Assembly: GCA_964622545.1 (NCBI GenBank)
Contig: CAZUQM010000011.1
Coordinates: forward strand, 62,001-126,000
DNA: 64,000 nt
Reading direction: 5' to 3'
DNA from: JAFGLZ01 sp964622545
GTDB lineage: Bacteria; Planctomycetota; Phycisphaerae; UBA1845; JAFGLZ01
A program made the position numbers and the translations under genes. Below, one piece after another: positions 1-8,683 of this stretch; within the stretch, counting starts at the first letter, position 1, and every line of letters starts with the position of its first letter. The notes under the pieces were generated by a model that was given only the letters and a program-made list of their open reading frames with translations, was not told the origin of the DNA and ran no database searches.

Positions 1-1398
1 GCGCTCGAGCTGAAGAAGATCAAGTCGGTCGGCGGGGCCGTCAGCATGCACGGCAGGGATTTCCGCCTGGCGTGGTTCCTAAACGCCCCCAATGCCAAGG
101 GCGGGTTCATGCGGTTCTTCCATCAGCCGCCCGTCAGTGAGGCCGACCTGGCCGTCGTACCCCAGGAGGCCATCGGCTTCTACACGACCAACTTCGACTT
201 CCATGGCTTCTACCAGGGCATGATGTCGGCGCTGAAGGAGATCGACCCGAACATGCACCAGGCCTGGGTCGACCTGATCGCCGAGGGCGAACGCGTCGTG
301 GACGTCAAGCTGATCGACGACGTGCTCGCGCCCCTCGACGACGGGTGGGCCCTGTACGCCGCGCCGAGTCCGGGCAGCCTGCTCGATACGGGCCTGGCCC
401 TCGTCATCGAGACCAGCAGCGCCGCCCATGCCGAGAAGACCGTGACGGCCCTGGCCCAGTCGATCGTCGAGCATATCGGCGGCGCCGAGGCCACGATCAC
501 CGACGCCAAGACCGACAGCGGCAAGCCGTACCGCTTCGTCGAGGCCGACATGCCCGATCCGGTCGGCCCGCTTTCACCGGCCTGGGGCGTGGCCGGCAAG
601 TACCTCGTCATCGGATGGGACAAGCAGATCACCAGCGCCGCGATCGACCGGCTCAGCGGCGGCGACCTGACCGCGACCAGCGTCGCGAAGCGCGAAGACT
701 TCGCCTCCCGAAGGCGGCTCATCCCCGAGGGCTCCAACGGCGTCGGCTACCTCGACGCCAAGTACGTGCTGGGCGGGCTGTATCGCATGCTCCTGCCCGA
801 GCTGAAGAAGCAGCTCCCCGGTTTGGCCGAGTTGGGGCTCAAGCTCGATGCGGCCAAGCTGCCCTCGCCCGAGACGATCGAGAAGCACCTGCACGGGATG
901 GTCATGGGCATCTCGGCCGACGAGAAGGGCGTCCTGATGGCCTCCTACGCACCGCTGCCGGCCCCGACGCCGTCGTCACAGACGCTCGCCCTGGCCGGCG
1001 GCATCCTCGCCGCGAGATTCATGACGCAAAGCCAGGCCGAGCAGGCCGAGTTCGCCGAGCTATCCATGATGGCCAAGGCCTGTCACGTCTATGCCGCGCG
1101 GCACGATGGGGCTTTCCCCCCGTCGCTCGATACGCTCGTCGAGCAGGAGCTGCTCACGCTCGGCAAGCCCGCCCTGACCACGTACGCTTACGTGAAGGGG
1201 CTCACCACCAACGCGCCGCCGACGTCGGTCTTGGCCTACGACAGGGCGGCGCTCGAGGGTGGCGCGAACCGCGTCCGCGTGCTCCTGGTGCCCGGTCGTT
1301 GTGAATGGCAATCGCCGAGCGAGCTGAAGGCCGCGCTGGAGGCCACCGCCCAGCACGCCAAGCCGGCCGCAACCAAGCAGGCAGGATCGAGTCAGTGA
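1..1398 (+). CDS. DUF3352-like secreted protein, 5'-truncated by the window edge
   Basis: The frame is open to the first base, so the N-terminus lies outside the window; the first ATG inside is at 46 but is unlikely to be the true start. The visible 465 residues have alternating helix/strand composition without membrane segments. Repeated blocks such as VPQEAIGFYTTNFDF and GKYLVIGWDKQ resemble the DUF3352 type of large exported proteins common in planctomycetes. Near the C-terminus, MMAKACHVYAARHDGAFPPS resembles the short helix-plus-loop module seen after the pilin helix of pseudopilins. The stop codon overlaps the next gene (TGATG at 1396-1400), so the two are translationally coupled and probably work together in the periplasm. 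Function is unknown; the family call is by pattern memory only. Confidence 0.6.
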   Translation, partial: ALELKKIKSVGGAVSMHGRDFRLAWFLNAPNAKGGFMRFFHQPPVSEADLAVVPQEAIGFYTTNFDFHGFYQGMMSALKEIDPNMHQAWVDLIAEGERVVDVKLIDDVLAPLDDGWALYAAPSPGSLLDTGLALVIETSSAAHAEKTVTALAQSIVEHIGGAEATITDAKTDSGKPYRFVEADMPDPVGPLSPAWGVAGKYLVIGWDKQITSAAIDRLSGGDLTATSVAKREDFASRRRLIPEGSNGVGYLDAKYVLGGLYRMLLPELKKQLPGLAELGLKLDAAKLPSPETIEKHLHGMVMGISADEKGVLMASYAPLPAPTPSSQTLALAGGILAARFMTQSQAEQAEFAELSMMAKACHVYAARHDGAFPPSLDTLVEQELLTLGKPALTTYAYVKGLTTNAPPTSVLAYDRAALEGGANRVRVLLVPGRCEWQSPSELKAALEATAQHAKPAATKQAGSSQ

Positions 1399-2963
1399 TG
1401 TCTTGGGGTGCACATCCAGGAGCAGGTGGAGGTCGAGGCGGCGGAGCCTTTCGCGGTCGGATCGTCGTCGGCGGTCTCTGCGCCGTCGTCGTCGCGACGT
1501 CAAACGGTCTCGCGCGGGCCGAGTCGACGCCGACGCAACCGGACAGGACCGAACTCGCGCGGCTCGTGCCGAAGGATGCGCTAACCGTCTACTGGGGTCG
1601 CTACGGCGCGGGCATGGCCGTGGCGAACCAGACGGTCGTTCGCATGCTCCGGTGGGTCGAGCTGGCCCGCCAGCTCAAGCTGATCCCCAAGCCCTACCGC
1701 ACGATCAGCGACATCGCCGGCACGCTGCCCCTGCTGGGCAAGTACGACCACGCGGTGGCGCTGCTGGACGTCTCGAGCAAGGCCCTGCCCGGCGGCGGGT
1801 CGCGGCTGGCGATGCTCGAGGTGGCCATCATCCTACGCACCGGCGGTGACAACGAGCCGGTCGTCAACCGCATCCGGCGGCTGCTCTCGAACTACACCGA
1901 CCGGCAGTTCGGCACGATCGAGGTCATCGACCGCGACGGCACCAAGAGCTACCGGCTGGCCGACGCCCGCCTGCCTGGTTGGGCCACGTGGCACTGGGGT
2001 CCGGTCGGCGACTGCTACGTGATCGGCATCGGCCCGAAGGCGTTCGAGAAGGTCTGGGCCGCGTGGCAAGACGCCGACCGAAGCATCCAGGCCGACGACT
2101 GGTTCGCCCAGGCCCGCAACCGCTGCCAGGGCCCGAGGGCGATGATCGAGTTGGTCGTCAACTACGAGGCCATCCGCAGGCGGCTCGAGCCCGTCGTCAA
2201 GGGCCGACCCGAGAACGTCATCCGCGCCCTGGCCGGGGGCGACATCCAGCGCGGCTTTGCCACGCTCCGCATGGACGACCGCTTCCTGATCGTCCGTATG
2301 GTCAACCGCTTCGAGGGCAAGGACTACTTCCGCGTGCTGAGCGACCCCAGCAACCTGCCGGCCGAGCGGCTTTCGGACGTGCCCGCCGACGCGCGTTGCG
2401 CCATCGTCAAGCTCGAGCTGGCCGGATGGATCGGCCGGATGCGCGACGCGTACCTGGCCAGCATGATCCCCAGCCAGGCCGAGATGTGGCGCGGCGCGTT
2501 CGCCGACCTCGAGGAGCGCAACAACATCCGCTTCAAGACGCACTTCTTCGACCGGCTGGGCGATCACCTGATCGTGCACACCTGGCCGCGGCATCCGCTC
2601 GATCTGCCGATGACCTTCACGCTCATGGTCGAGATCGACGACGAGGTCATGGTCCAGGACGCCGTCGACGTGGTCATGGGCGCGTGGAAGGACCTCCAGC
2701 GCCGCGCGACCGAACGCCGCACGACGACCTCACCGACCGACACGCAGCCACGCGGCGAGACCGAGGACTGGTTCCGCTTCCCCATCGGTCGCGAGCCGGA
2801 CGGCATGTGGTATATCCAGGCCGGCCTGGTCCGGCCCGCCGTGGCCGTCGCCCACGGCTACCTCATCCTTAGCTGGTCGCCCGAGGCCGTCCGCGAGAAC
2901 ATCCGTTGGCTCGCCGAGCACCCGCGCCGGCCGACCACCGCCCCCGCTGAGACCCCGAAGTAG
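1398..2963 (+). CDS. Secreted DUF3352-like protein, coupled to the upstream gene
   Basis: The start is placed at the ATG overlapping the upstream stop (TGATG). It gives a signal peptide: a basic Arg/Gly-rich n-region, a hydrophobic core around residues 21-35 and a cleavage-like LARA about residue 41. The mature part (about 480 residues) carries LARLVPKDALTVYWGRYG near its start, the typical opening of DUF3352-like proteins, and shares overall style with the preceding protein, so the pair may be paralogues. There are no catalytic motifs or C-terminal anchor. It lies 9 bases before the chimeric phosphatase/kinase gene and was probably co-transcribed with the original phosphatase gene. Role unknown. 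Confidence 0.65.
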   Translation: MSWGAHPGAGGGRGGGAFRGRIVVGGLCAVVVATSNGLARAESTPTQPDRTELARLVPKDALTVYWGRYGAGMAVANQTVVRMLRWVELARQLKLIPKPYRTISDIAGTLPLLGKYDHAVALLDVSSKALPGGGSRLAMLEVAIILRTGGDNEPVVNRIRRLLSNYTDRQFGTIEVIDRDGTKSYRLADARLPGWATWHWGPVGDCYVIGIGPKAFEKVWAAWQDADRSIQADDWFAQARNRCQGPRAMIELVVNYEAIRRRLEPVVKGRPENVIRALAGGDIQRGFATLRMDDRFLIVRMVNRFEGKDYFRVLSDPSNLPAERLSDVPADARCAIVKLELAGWIGRMRDAYLASMIPSQAEMWRGAFADLEERNNIRFKTHFFDRLGDHLIVHTWPRHPLDLPMTFTLMVEIDDEVMVQDAVDVVMGAWKDLQRRATERRTTTSPTDTQPRGETEDWFRFPIGREPDGMWYIQAGLVRPAVAVAHGYLILSWSPEAVRENIRWLAEHPRRPTTAPAETPK

Positions 2964-2972
2964 GACGACCCG

Positions 2973-4694
2973 ATGCCCGACGACCGACCGATCCGCGGCG
3001 TGATATTCGACTTGGACGGCACGCTCTGCAACACGCTGGGCGATATCGCCTATGCGGCGAACATCGCCCTCGAGTCCGTCGACGCCCCGACCCACCCCGT
3101 GGACGACTATGCCGAATGGGTCGGCTGGGGCCTCAAGAACCTCTGCAAGGCCGCACTCGGCGAGGACGAGGGCGAGCGGTTCGAGCGGATGCTCGAGGTG
3201 GCCGTGGCCGAGTACTACAAGTTCCCCAGGGAGCGGTCGTATCCGTACCCCGGCATGCCGGAGCTGCTGGACGAGCAGAACGACTGCATCCAGACGATTC
3301 ACCAGAACGGCAAGCACCTTCTGTCGATTCTGAACGACGTGCTGGACCTGTCGAAGGTGGAAGCGGGTCGCCTGAGCCTGGAACGCATCGCGACCAGCCC
3401 GATCGAGCTGTTGGAGGAGGTCTCGTCGCTGCTGCGCAAGCGGGCCGAGGGCAAGAACCTCTTCTTCGAGGTGCTGTACACGCCGCCGATCCCGGCGACG
3501 ATCGTGACGGACCCGACGCGGCTGCGGCAGATCCTCATCAACCTGATCGGCAACGCCATCAAGTTCACCGAGTGCGGTGGCGTTCGTGTGACGGCGTCGT
3601 TGCGTGAGCCTCGTGACGGGACCTCGCGGATGGCCTTCGAGGTCATGGACACGGGCATCGGGATGACGAAGGATCAGATAAGCCGGTTGTTCAAGCCGTT
3701 CGTGCAGGCCGACAACAGCACGACGCGCCGTTTCGGCGGCACGGGGCTGGGCCTGACGATCTGCAAGCGTCTGGCCGAGATGCTCGGCGGGGAGATCTAT
3801 GTGGACAGCAGTCCCGATGTGGGCAGCACGTTCACGGTGGTCGTCGAGACGGGGTCGCTCGAGGGCGTGGAGATGATCGACGATCCGACCCTCCTGACGG
3901 TCTCTCGCTCATCCGAGGCACCGCTGGGCGACGCTGCAGAGGATCCCCTTGCAGGCAGGCGGATCTTGCTGGTCGAGGACGGCCCGGACAACCAGCGGCT
4001 GATCAGCTATCTGCTGCGGGGCTGGGGCGCGGAGGTCAGCGTGGCCGAGAACGGGCGTATCGGCGTTGACATGGCGCTGGCGGCGCGGGAGGAAGGCCCG
4101 GGGTTCTCGCTGATCCTGATGGACATGCACATGCCGATCCTGGACGGGTTCGCGGCGACGCAGGAGCTTCGGGATCGCGGCGTGGACACGCCCATCGTCG
4201 CTCTGACGGCGTACGCCATGCAGGAGGACCGGCGGCGTTGTCTGGCGGCCGGGTGCGACGACTTCGCGAGCAAGCCGATCGAGCGGGAGAGGTTACTGAA
4301 GACCCTGATCGGGCTGACCGGTGGGAGCGGTCCGGCGTGCAAGCCGGTCGCGCGAGAGGAGGATATGCCCGATGCCGTCCCCGTCGACGAGGGGCCGTAC
4401 GTGAGCGACCTCGCCGACGATGCGGAGATGGTCGAGATCGTCTCGGCGTACGTGGATCAACTGCCCGGGCGCGTCGAGGCCGTCCGCGAGGCCGTGGACC
4501 GCTCCGACGTGGAGGCCCTGGGTGAACTGGTGCACAACCTCAAGGGCTCGGCGGGCGGCTACGGATTCGGCCGGATCTCGGAGGTGGCCGCCGAGTTGCA
4601 GGAGGCCCTTCGCGAGGGGGCGGACTTGGGAGACGTGGCCGACCAGATCGACGAGCTGATCGACCTCTGCGAGCGAGCGAAGGCGCGTCGCTGA
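2973..4694 (+). CDS. Chimera: N-terminal third of Gph-type HAD phosphatase fused to C-terminal half of hybrid histidine kinase
   Basis: Residues 1-101 are the start of a phosphoglycolate-phosphatase-like HAD protein: motif I IFDLDGTLCNT (Asp13, Asp15) and the helical cap, ending PYPGMPELLDE. From residue 102 the sequence changes abruptly to a hybrid histidine kinase: the end of the dimerisation helix (HLLSILNDVLDLSKVEAG), the HATPase domain (N box NLIGNAIKFTE, G1 DTGIGM, G2 GGTGLGLTI), a receiver domain with phospho-acceptor Asp384 (LILMDMHMP) and a C-terminal HPt domain with His521 (HNLKGSAGG). HAD motifs II-IV and the kinase H-box are missing; both sit in the reciprocal chimera at 26401-29565. 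The switch is within the 19-bp sequence at 3258-3276. As drawn, the protein should be neither a working phosphatase nor an autophosphorylating kinase. Confidence 0.93.
   Translation: MPDDRPIRGVIFDLDGTLCNTLGDIAYAANIALESVDAPTHPVDDYAEWVGWGLKNLCKAALGEDEGERFERMLEVAVAEYYKFPRERSYPYPGMPELLDEQNDCIQTIHQNGKHLLSILNDVLDLSKVEAGRLSLERIATSPIELLEEVSSLLRKRAEGKNLFFEVLYTPPIPATIVTDPTRLRQILINLIGNAIKFTECGGVRVTASLREPRDGTSRMAFEVMDTGIGMTKDQISRLFKPFVQADNSTTRRFGGTGLGLTICKRLAEMLGGEIYVDSSPDVGSTFTVVVETGSLEGVEMIDDPTLLTVSRSSEAPLGDAAEDPLAGRRILLVEDGPDNQRLISYLLRGWGAEVSVAENGRIGVDMALAAREEGPGFSLILMDMHMPILDGFAATQELRDRGVDTPIVALTAYAMQEDRRRCLAAGCDDFASKPIERERLLKTLIGLTGGSGPACKPVAREEDMPDAVPVDEGPYVSDLADDAEMVEIVSAYVDQLPGRVEAVREAVDRSDVEALGELVHNLKGSAGGYGFGRISEVAAELQEALREGADLGDVADQIDELIDLCERAKARR
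3258..3276 (+). repeat. 19-bp inverted-repeat arm at chimera junction (left)
   Basis: CCGGAGCTGCTGGACGAGC, encoding PELLDE. The identical 19 bases occur on the minus strand at 26748-26766. The sequences diverge immediately on both sides, and each copy is exactly where phosphatase coding sequence changes to kinase coding sequence. Confidence 0.95.
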
Positions 4695-4758
4695 CTGAAC
4701 AGCAGGCGTCAGCAGGACCTCGGCATGGCTGGCCGGCGGTCGAGCATTGTGTCAGGGA

Positions 4759-4904
4759 CCTCGGGCTACAGGCCTCCGACTACGGGCTTCAGGGTTCGCA
4801 ATCGCACGCACCCTCGTCGGCGAGCCTTGCCACACCGGTAGCCTGAGGTCTGTCGCCTGGGGCCTGTGGCCTCAGGTCTGTAGTCTGAGGCCTGTGGCCT
4901 GAGC
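4759..4904. repeat. Heptamer arrays (consensus YCTGNRG) in inverted arrangement
   Basis: From 4842 to 4904 nine consecutive 7-mers fit YCTGNRG with slight variation (CCTGAGG, TCTGTCG, CCTGGGG, CCTGTGG, CCTCAGG and so on). From 4759 to 4793 five heptamers fit the reverse complement (CCTCGGG, CTACAGG, CCTCCGA, CTACGGG, CTTCAGG). Similar arrays occur at 48344-48420 and 56123-56206. Confidence 0.8.
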
Positions 4905-5015
4905 TCTCGGCGGCTATCGCCGCTACCGACTCTTCCTGCGGCGGGCGAGCCTCGGGATCGATCCCGCGCGGCCGAGGTAGCCGTGCCGCATGAATCCTGC
5001 GACTCGGGTGATTCG

Positions 5016-5096
5016 TTGCCCTTTCGGGCAACGGACCCCGCTGAGGACCCGGCTTCGCCATGGCTACGCCGCAGGAACCAGCGGGGCTCGGTTGCC
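5016..5096 (+). repeat. Dispersed palindromic element, copy A
   Basis: Begins with a hairpin (TTGCCCTTTCGGGCAA), then has GACCCCGCTG and CAGCGGGGCTC as inverted arms flanking GGCTTCGCCATGGCTACGCC. Near-identical copies lie at about 39078-39168 (minus) and 56310-56385 (plus). It behaves like a REP/MITE-type intergenic element; no coding capacity is seen. Confidence 0.75.
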
Positions 5097-5291
5097 TCCC
5101 GCGCTCGGACGACCCCGCCCAGACTGTCGCGCATGTCATCGCGGATCGGTTGTCCGCCTTCGACTGTTCCTCTGACGGCTGACCCTGTAGACTGGCCCGG
5201 CGATACACGGGCCGGCGCGGTGAGACGCCGCTGCCGGGCTTCGGTTCGTCGAGCGTGCGCCCCACGAACACCCCATCAGGTCGGAGGGACC

Positions 5292-6761
5292 ATGACCATG
5301 TTCATCCCATCGAGACGACATCGTGTGATCCGCGAGCCGCTTGCAAGGCCCGGCTCGGTCGGTCTGCTTCTGGTGCTGGTGCTGTGCGGGGCGGCCTGGG
5401 CGGCCGACCGTCCGAACGTGATCCTCTGCATGGCGGACGACCAGGGCTGGGGGGACGTGGGCTACAACGGCCACCCGGAGATCAAGACGCCGACGCTGGA
5501 TGCGATGGCCGTGTCGTGCCTGCGGTTCGATCGGTTCTACGCGGCGGCCCCGGTGTGCTCGCCGACGCGCGGGAGCGTCCTAACGGGCCGACATCCGAAC
5601 CGTTTCGGCTGCTTCGCGTGGGGTCACACACTGCGTCCGCAAGAGGTCACGCTGGCCGAGGCGCTGAAGCGGACGGGATACACGACCGGTCACTTCGGCA
5701 AGTGGCACCTGGGCTCGGTCCGCGCCGACAGCCCCGTCTCGCCGGGCGGGAGCGGATTCGACCGCTGGCTGTCGGCCCCGAACTTCTACGAGAACGATCC
5801 GCTGATGAGTCTCAACGGCAAGGTGGTCCAGACACAGGGTGAGAGTTCGGAGGTGCCGGTTCGGGCGGCGTTGAAGTTCATCCGGGATGCGGTCCGCGAC
5901 GACAAGCCGTTTCTGGCGGTGATCTGGTTCGGCTCGCCGCACACGCCGCACATCGCGACCGAGCGGAACAAGGCCCCGTACAAGCATCTGCCCGAGAAGC
6001 TTCAGAACTACCTGGGTGAGATCACGGGCATCGATCGCGCGATGGGGCTGCTGCGGCGCGAGCTGCGCAAGATCGGCGTGGCCGACAACACGCTGCTGTG
6101 GTACACGAGCGACAACGGTGCTCGGAAGCCGGGATCGACCGGCGGGCTGCGCGGCCAGAAAGGTTCGCTGTGGGAAGGCGGGTTGCGGGTGCCGGCGATC
6201 ATCGAGTGGCCTGCGACGATCAAGGCCCCTCGTCGCGTTTCCACGCCTTGCGGGACGGTGGACATGTACCCGACGGTGATGGACATGCTCGGGTTGAAGG
6301 TGGCCAAGTCGCATCCGCTGGACGGGGTGAGTCTGCGGCCGGTGATCGAGGGCAAGGCGATGCCGCAGCGGAAGCCGCTGGGCTTCTGGGAGTTCCCCAC
6401 CAAGGGGCGCCCTCGTAGGAGCCACGAGCTGCTCAAGGCGATCGCGGCCGAGCAGCGAGGCGGCCCGCCGGCTCCGATCGAGGACGCCGACCTGGATGCA
6501 GCGAAGATCACCGAACACTATCCGACGGACGAGCGTCCGGGACACGCCGCCTGGTTGGACGGGGATTTCAAGCTGCACCGTTTCCCTCGCAAGGGCGACA
6601 AGGTCTCGTACGAGCTGTACGACCTATCCAAGGATCCGACGGAGAAGAAGAACGTTCTGGATGAGCATCCGGATCGGGCTAAGCGGATGAAGGCCGGGCT
6701 CGAGGCGTGGCAGGCGTCGGTCATCCGCAGCGTGAACGGTGCGGATTACGCGGGCCGCTGA
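5292..6761 (+). CDS. Secreted type I sulfatase (formylglycine-dependent)
   Basis: A 489-residue arylsulfatase-family hydrolase that should cleave sulfate esters, probably from a polysaccharide. The ATG at 5292 is chosen because GGAGGG lies just upstream and it yields a clean signal peptide (hydrophobic LLLVLVLCGAAWA, cleavage near AWAAD). The mature protein opens with the metal-binding block RPNVILCMADDQGWGDVG and has the maturation motif CSPTRG, with Cys89 as the residue to be converted to formylglycine. Further family landmarks are TGRHPN, GKWHLG and TSDNGARKPG. Length is normal for the family. It is monocistronic, between repeat-rich spacers. The substrate cannot be read from sequence. Confidence 0.93.
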   Translation: MTMFIPSRRHRVIREPLARPGSVGLLLVLVLCGAAWAADRPNVILCMADDQGWGDVGYNGHPEIKTPTLDAMAVSCLRFDRFYAAAPVCSPTRGSVLTGRHPNRFGCFAWGHTLRPQEVTLAEALKRTGYTTGHFGKWHLGSVRADSPVSPGGSGFDRWLSAPNFYENDPLMSLNGKVVQTQGESSEVPVRAALKFIRDAVRDDKPFLAVIWFGSPHTPHIATERNKAPYKHLPEKLQNYLGEITGIDRAMGLLRRELRKIGVADNTLLWYTSDNGARKPGSTGGLRGQKGSLWEGGLRVPAIIEWPATIKAPRRVSTPCGTVDMYPTVMDMLGLKVAKSHPLDGVSLRPVIEGKAMPQRKPLGFWEFPTKGRPRRSHELLKAIAAEQRGGPPAPIEDADLDAAKITEHYPTDERPGHAAWLDGDFKLHRFPRKGDKVSYELYDLSKDPTEKKNVLDEHPDRAKRMKAGLEAWQASVIRSVNGADYAGR

Positions 6762-7266
6762 GGCCTCCTGTTTCCTCCGGCACCGTGGGAACCGACCCCC
6801 GCGCGTGCGGTGGCCCCCTTAACGTCGTGTGCCATGGGCGTCTTGTCCGCCCGTGCCGGGGAGGTCGAGGCTCCGTCGTGGGCTTGAACGGCAACGCTCC
6901 CTGACGGTCGCGTCTCCGTGGTGTGACGCATTCGTCGTGGGCTTGAACGGCAACGCTCCCTGACGGTCGCGTCTCCGTGGCGTGACGCATTCGTCGTGGG
7001 CTTGAACGGCAACGCTCCCTGACGGTCGCGTCTCCGTGGCGTGGCGATACCGCCGAGGGCGTCGCCTCTGAAGGCGATCCATGGGTATCGTTCGCCTCTA
7101 TTCTCGGACCTTTCCAAGCGTTCGACATTTCACACCTCGGCCGATCAAGGGCCGATGACTACCGACCGACACTACCAACAGGGCGACGCCGTTGCCGCGG
7201 ACGGGGTCTCGCCTTTCGGCGAGCCGAGCCGCTCTTTCCATGTGTCGCGATCCGCAGGGGGATACC
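6762..7266. other. Intergenic region with 59-bp tandem repeat
   Basis: 505 bases. The centre (6875-7043) is a tandem array of nearly three 59-bp units; the flanks show no coding composition. Arg/Ser-rich frames through the repeat are products of the repeat, not genes. Confidence 0.6.
6875..7043 (+). repeat. Tandem repeat, 59-bp unit, about 2.9 copies
   Basis: Units begin GTCGTGGGCTTGAACGGC at 6875, 6934 and 6993, so the period is exactly 59. The copies are identical apart from one GTGTGACGC/GCGTGACGC difference; the third is cut short after TCTCCGTGGCGTG. Part of the unit (GCTTGAACGGCAACGCTCCC onward to GTCGCGTCTCCG) recurs on the minus strand at 39259-39295, and its last 20 bases at 17513-17532. 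Confidence 0.95.
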
Positions 7267-8592
7267 ATGTACCCGCAGACGACGGACCCGGAGGCCCGGT
7301 TCGCGTGCTCGTGCTGCACGCTCTGTTGCGATCAGCCTTGGAACACGCACATCGAGCCCGAGAAGGCCCAGCGCTTGGCGGCCCATGATTTCAGCGGCTA
7401 CCCGCACCTGGCGGGCCGGTCGCTGTACGATGCCTCGACCACGAACCAGGCGGGGCTCTATCGCATTCCGAAACGGGACGGCACGGCATGTCTCTATCTG
7501 GACGACGACGGGCTGTGCATCATCCACAAGGAGCTCGGCGCCGAGGCCAAGCCGGATATGTGCCTTCAGTTCCCGTTCATGGTGGCTCGGACGTGGACCG
7601 AGGACCGCGTCTCGGTGAACTACGGCTGCCCGGCGGTGCAGACGCTGCACGGCTCGCGGCTGTGCGATCAGCTTGACGAGATCGCCGCGCGGGTGCCGCG
7701 GACGCAGCGCCAGGCCAACCCCGAGGCGGCCGTCCCGCTGGACAGCTCGACGAGCCTGAGCCAGCCCGAGACCGATGCGGTGTTCGAACGGGCGATCACG
7801 CTGTTCGAGGACGACGGCGCCGCCGGCGACGTGTGGGCTCGGTTCGCGGAGCTGCTTGCGTTGCTCGTCGGCGTCAAGGCGGCCAAGGCGTCCGCTTCGG
7901 TGCCGACCGACGGCGGTGAGCTGGTGGATCTGCTGCGCTCGGGCGAGCGGCTTCCGGATACGCCCGAGGTGCCTGAGATCCGAGGGTTCCCGTCGCCCGA
8001 TCAGGCGCCGGCGCAGGCAAGGTTCCTGCTGGCCGCGACGCTCTATCCAGATACGGTGCCTGCCGATGCGGCCACGTCGCTCGGTCTGTTTCGTCGGTTG
8101 ATGCTGGTACCCAAGCTGATGGCGCTGGCGACGCTGAAGGGCACGTACGCGTCCCGTCTGTTGGGTCGCAACGTATCGGTTGAGAAGGTCTTGGCGCACG
8201 AGGTGAACGATGAGCTGGACGAGGCCTCAACACGGCTGCTGAGCCGGTACGTCCGGTCGCGGTTATGGCAGCGTTTCCCGGCGGGCACACGTTTGAGCAT
8301 CCTGGCCGGCGTGCATCAGCACATCCTGGATTTCAGCGCGGTCGTGTTCCTGGCCCGCGCCGAGGCATTCGATCGGGGGACGAGCTGTCTGGACGGATCG
8401 GTGGTCAGCCGGGCCCTGCGGGCGGTGGAGTTTCACTTGTCCAACCAGGGCCGGCTGTTCGATCAGACGATGCGGGGGTGGTCGCGACGGCAGCTTCAAC
8501 GTCCGGAGCTGGCTTGGGCGAGCCTGCGGTTGATGGCGTTGCGACCGAGTCAGGCGATCGCGTGTGAGACGGGCGAGGCGGGGGTCTGCTGA
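7267..8592 (+). CDS. FliB/YkgJ-family cysteine-cluster protein (possible flagellin lysine N-methylase)
   Basis: The 441-residue protein opens with a dense cysteine cluster, CSCCTLCCDQPW (residues 14-25), followed by CLYLDDDGLCIIH and DMCLQFPF and later NYGCPA. This is the arrangement of the YkgJ/FliB family, presumed to bind an Fe-S cluster or zinc; the characterised enterobacterial FliB methylates lysines of flagellin. The ATG at 7267 is used because AGGGGG sits 6 bases upstream. The C-terminal 300 residues are helical, as in FliB. The cell appears flagellated (fliD, fliS at 30-34 kb), which suits this role, but no flagellar gene is adjacent and the substrate is an inference. A generic cysteine-cluster oxidoreductase is the alternative. 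Confidence 0.7.
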   Translation: MYPQTTDPEARFACSCCTLCCDQPWNTHIEPEKAQRLAAHDFSGYPHLAGRSLYDASTTNQAGLYRIPKRDGTACLYLDDDGLCIIHKELGAEAKPDMCLQFPFMVARTWTEDRVSVNYGCPAVQTLHGSRLCDQLDEIAARVPRTQRQANPEAAVPLDSSTSLSQPETDAVFERAITLFEDDGAAGDVWARFAELLALLVGVKAAKASASVPTDGGELVDLLRSGERLPDTPEVPEIRGFPSPDQAPAQARFLLAATLYPDTVPADAATSLGLFRRLMLVPKLMALATLKGTYASRLLGRNVSVEKVLAHEVNDELDEASTRLLSRYVRSRLWQRFPAGTRLSILAGVHQHILDFSAVVFLARAEAFDRGTSCLDGSVVSRALRAVEFHLSNQGRLFDQTMRGWSRRQLQRPELAWASLRLMALRPSQAIACETGEAGVC

Positions 8593-8683
8593 GCCGCAAT
8601 GTCCTGGCGAACGTCCGGCTCACCCGGGGCTTCGCCCTTTCATCCAGCCTGCTTCAACCCTTCACATCAGACAAGACGGTGCA

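Larger units (their letters stand above)
4695..5291. other. Intergenic region rich in short repeats
   Basis: This is 597 bases between the chimeric kinase half and the sulfatase. It holds two heptamer arrays in opposite orientation (4759-4793 and 4842-4904) and a copy of the roughly 80-bp palindromic element (about 5016-5096). Reading frames through it have no protein-like composition. A TAGACT hexamer at 5188-5193 could be a -10 box for the sulfatase, but no matching -35 is evident. Confidence 0.6.

Noticed and set aside
2973..4694. Sequencing frameshift as the explanation of the phosphatase/kinase fusion
   Set aside because: A frameshift cannot bring in kinase sequence. The matching halves are found at 26401-29565, and both junctions share the same 19 bp.
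6875..7043. CRISPR array
   Set aside because: The 59-bp units are contiguous with no variable spacers, and no cas gene is present.
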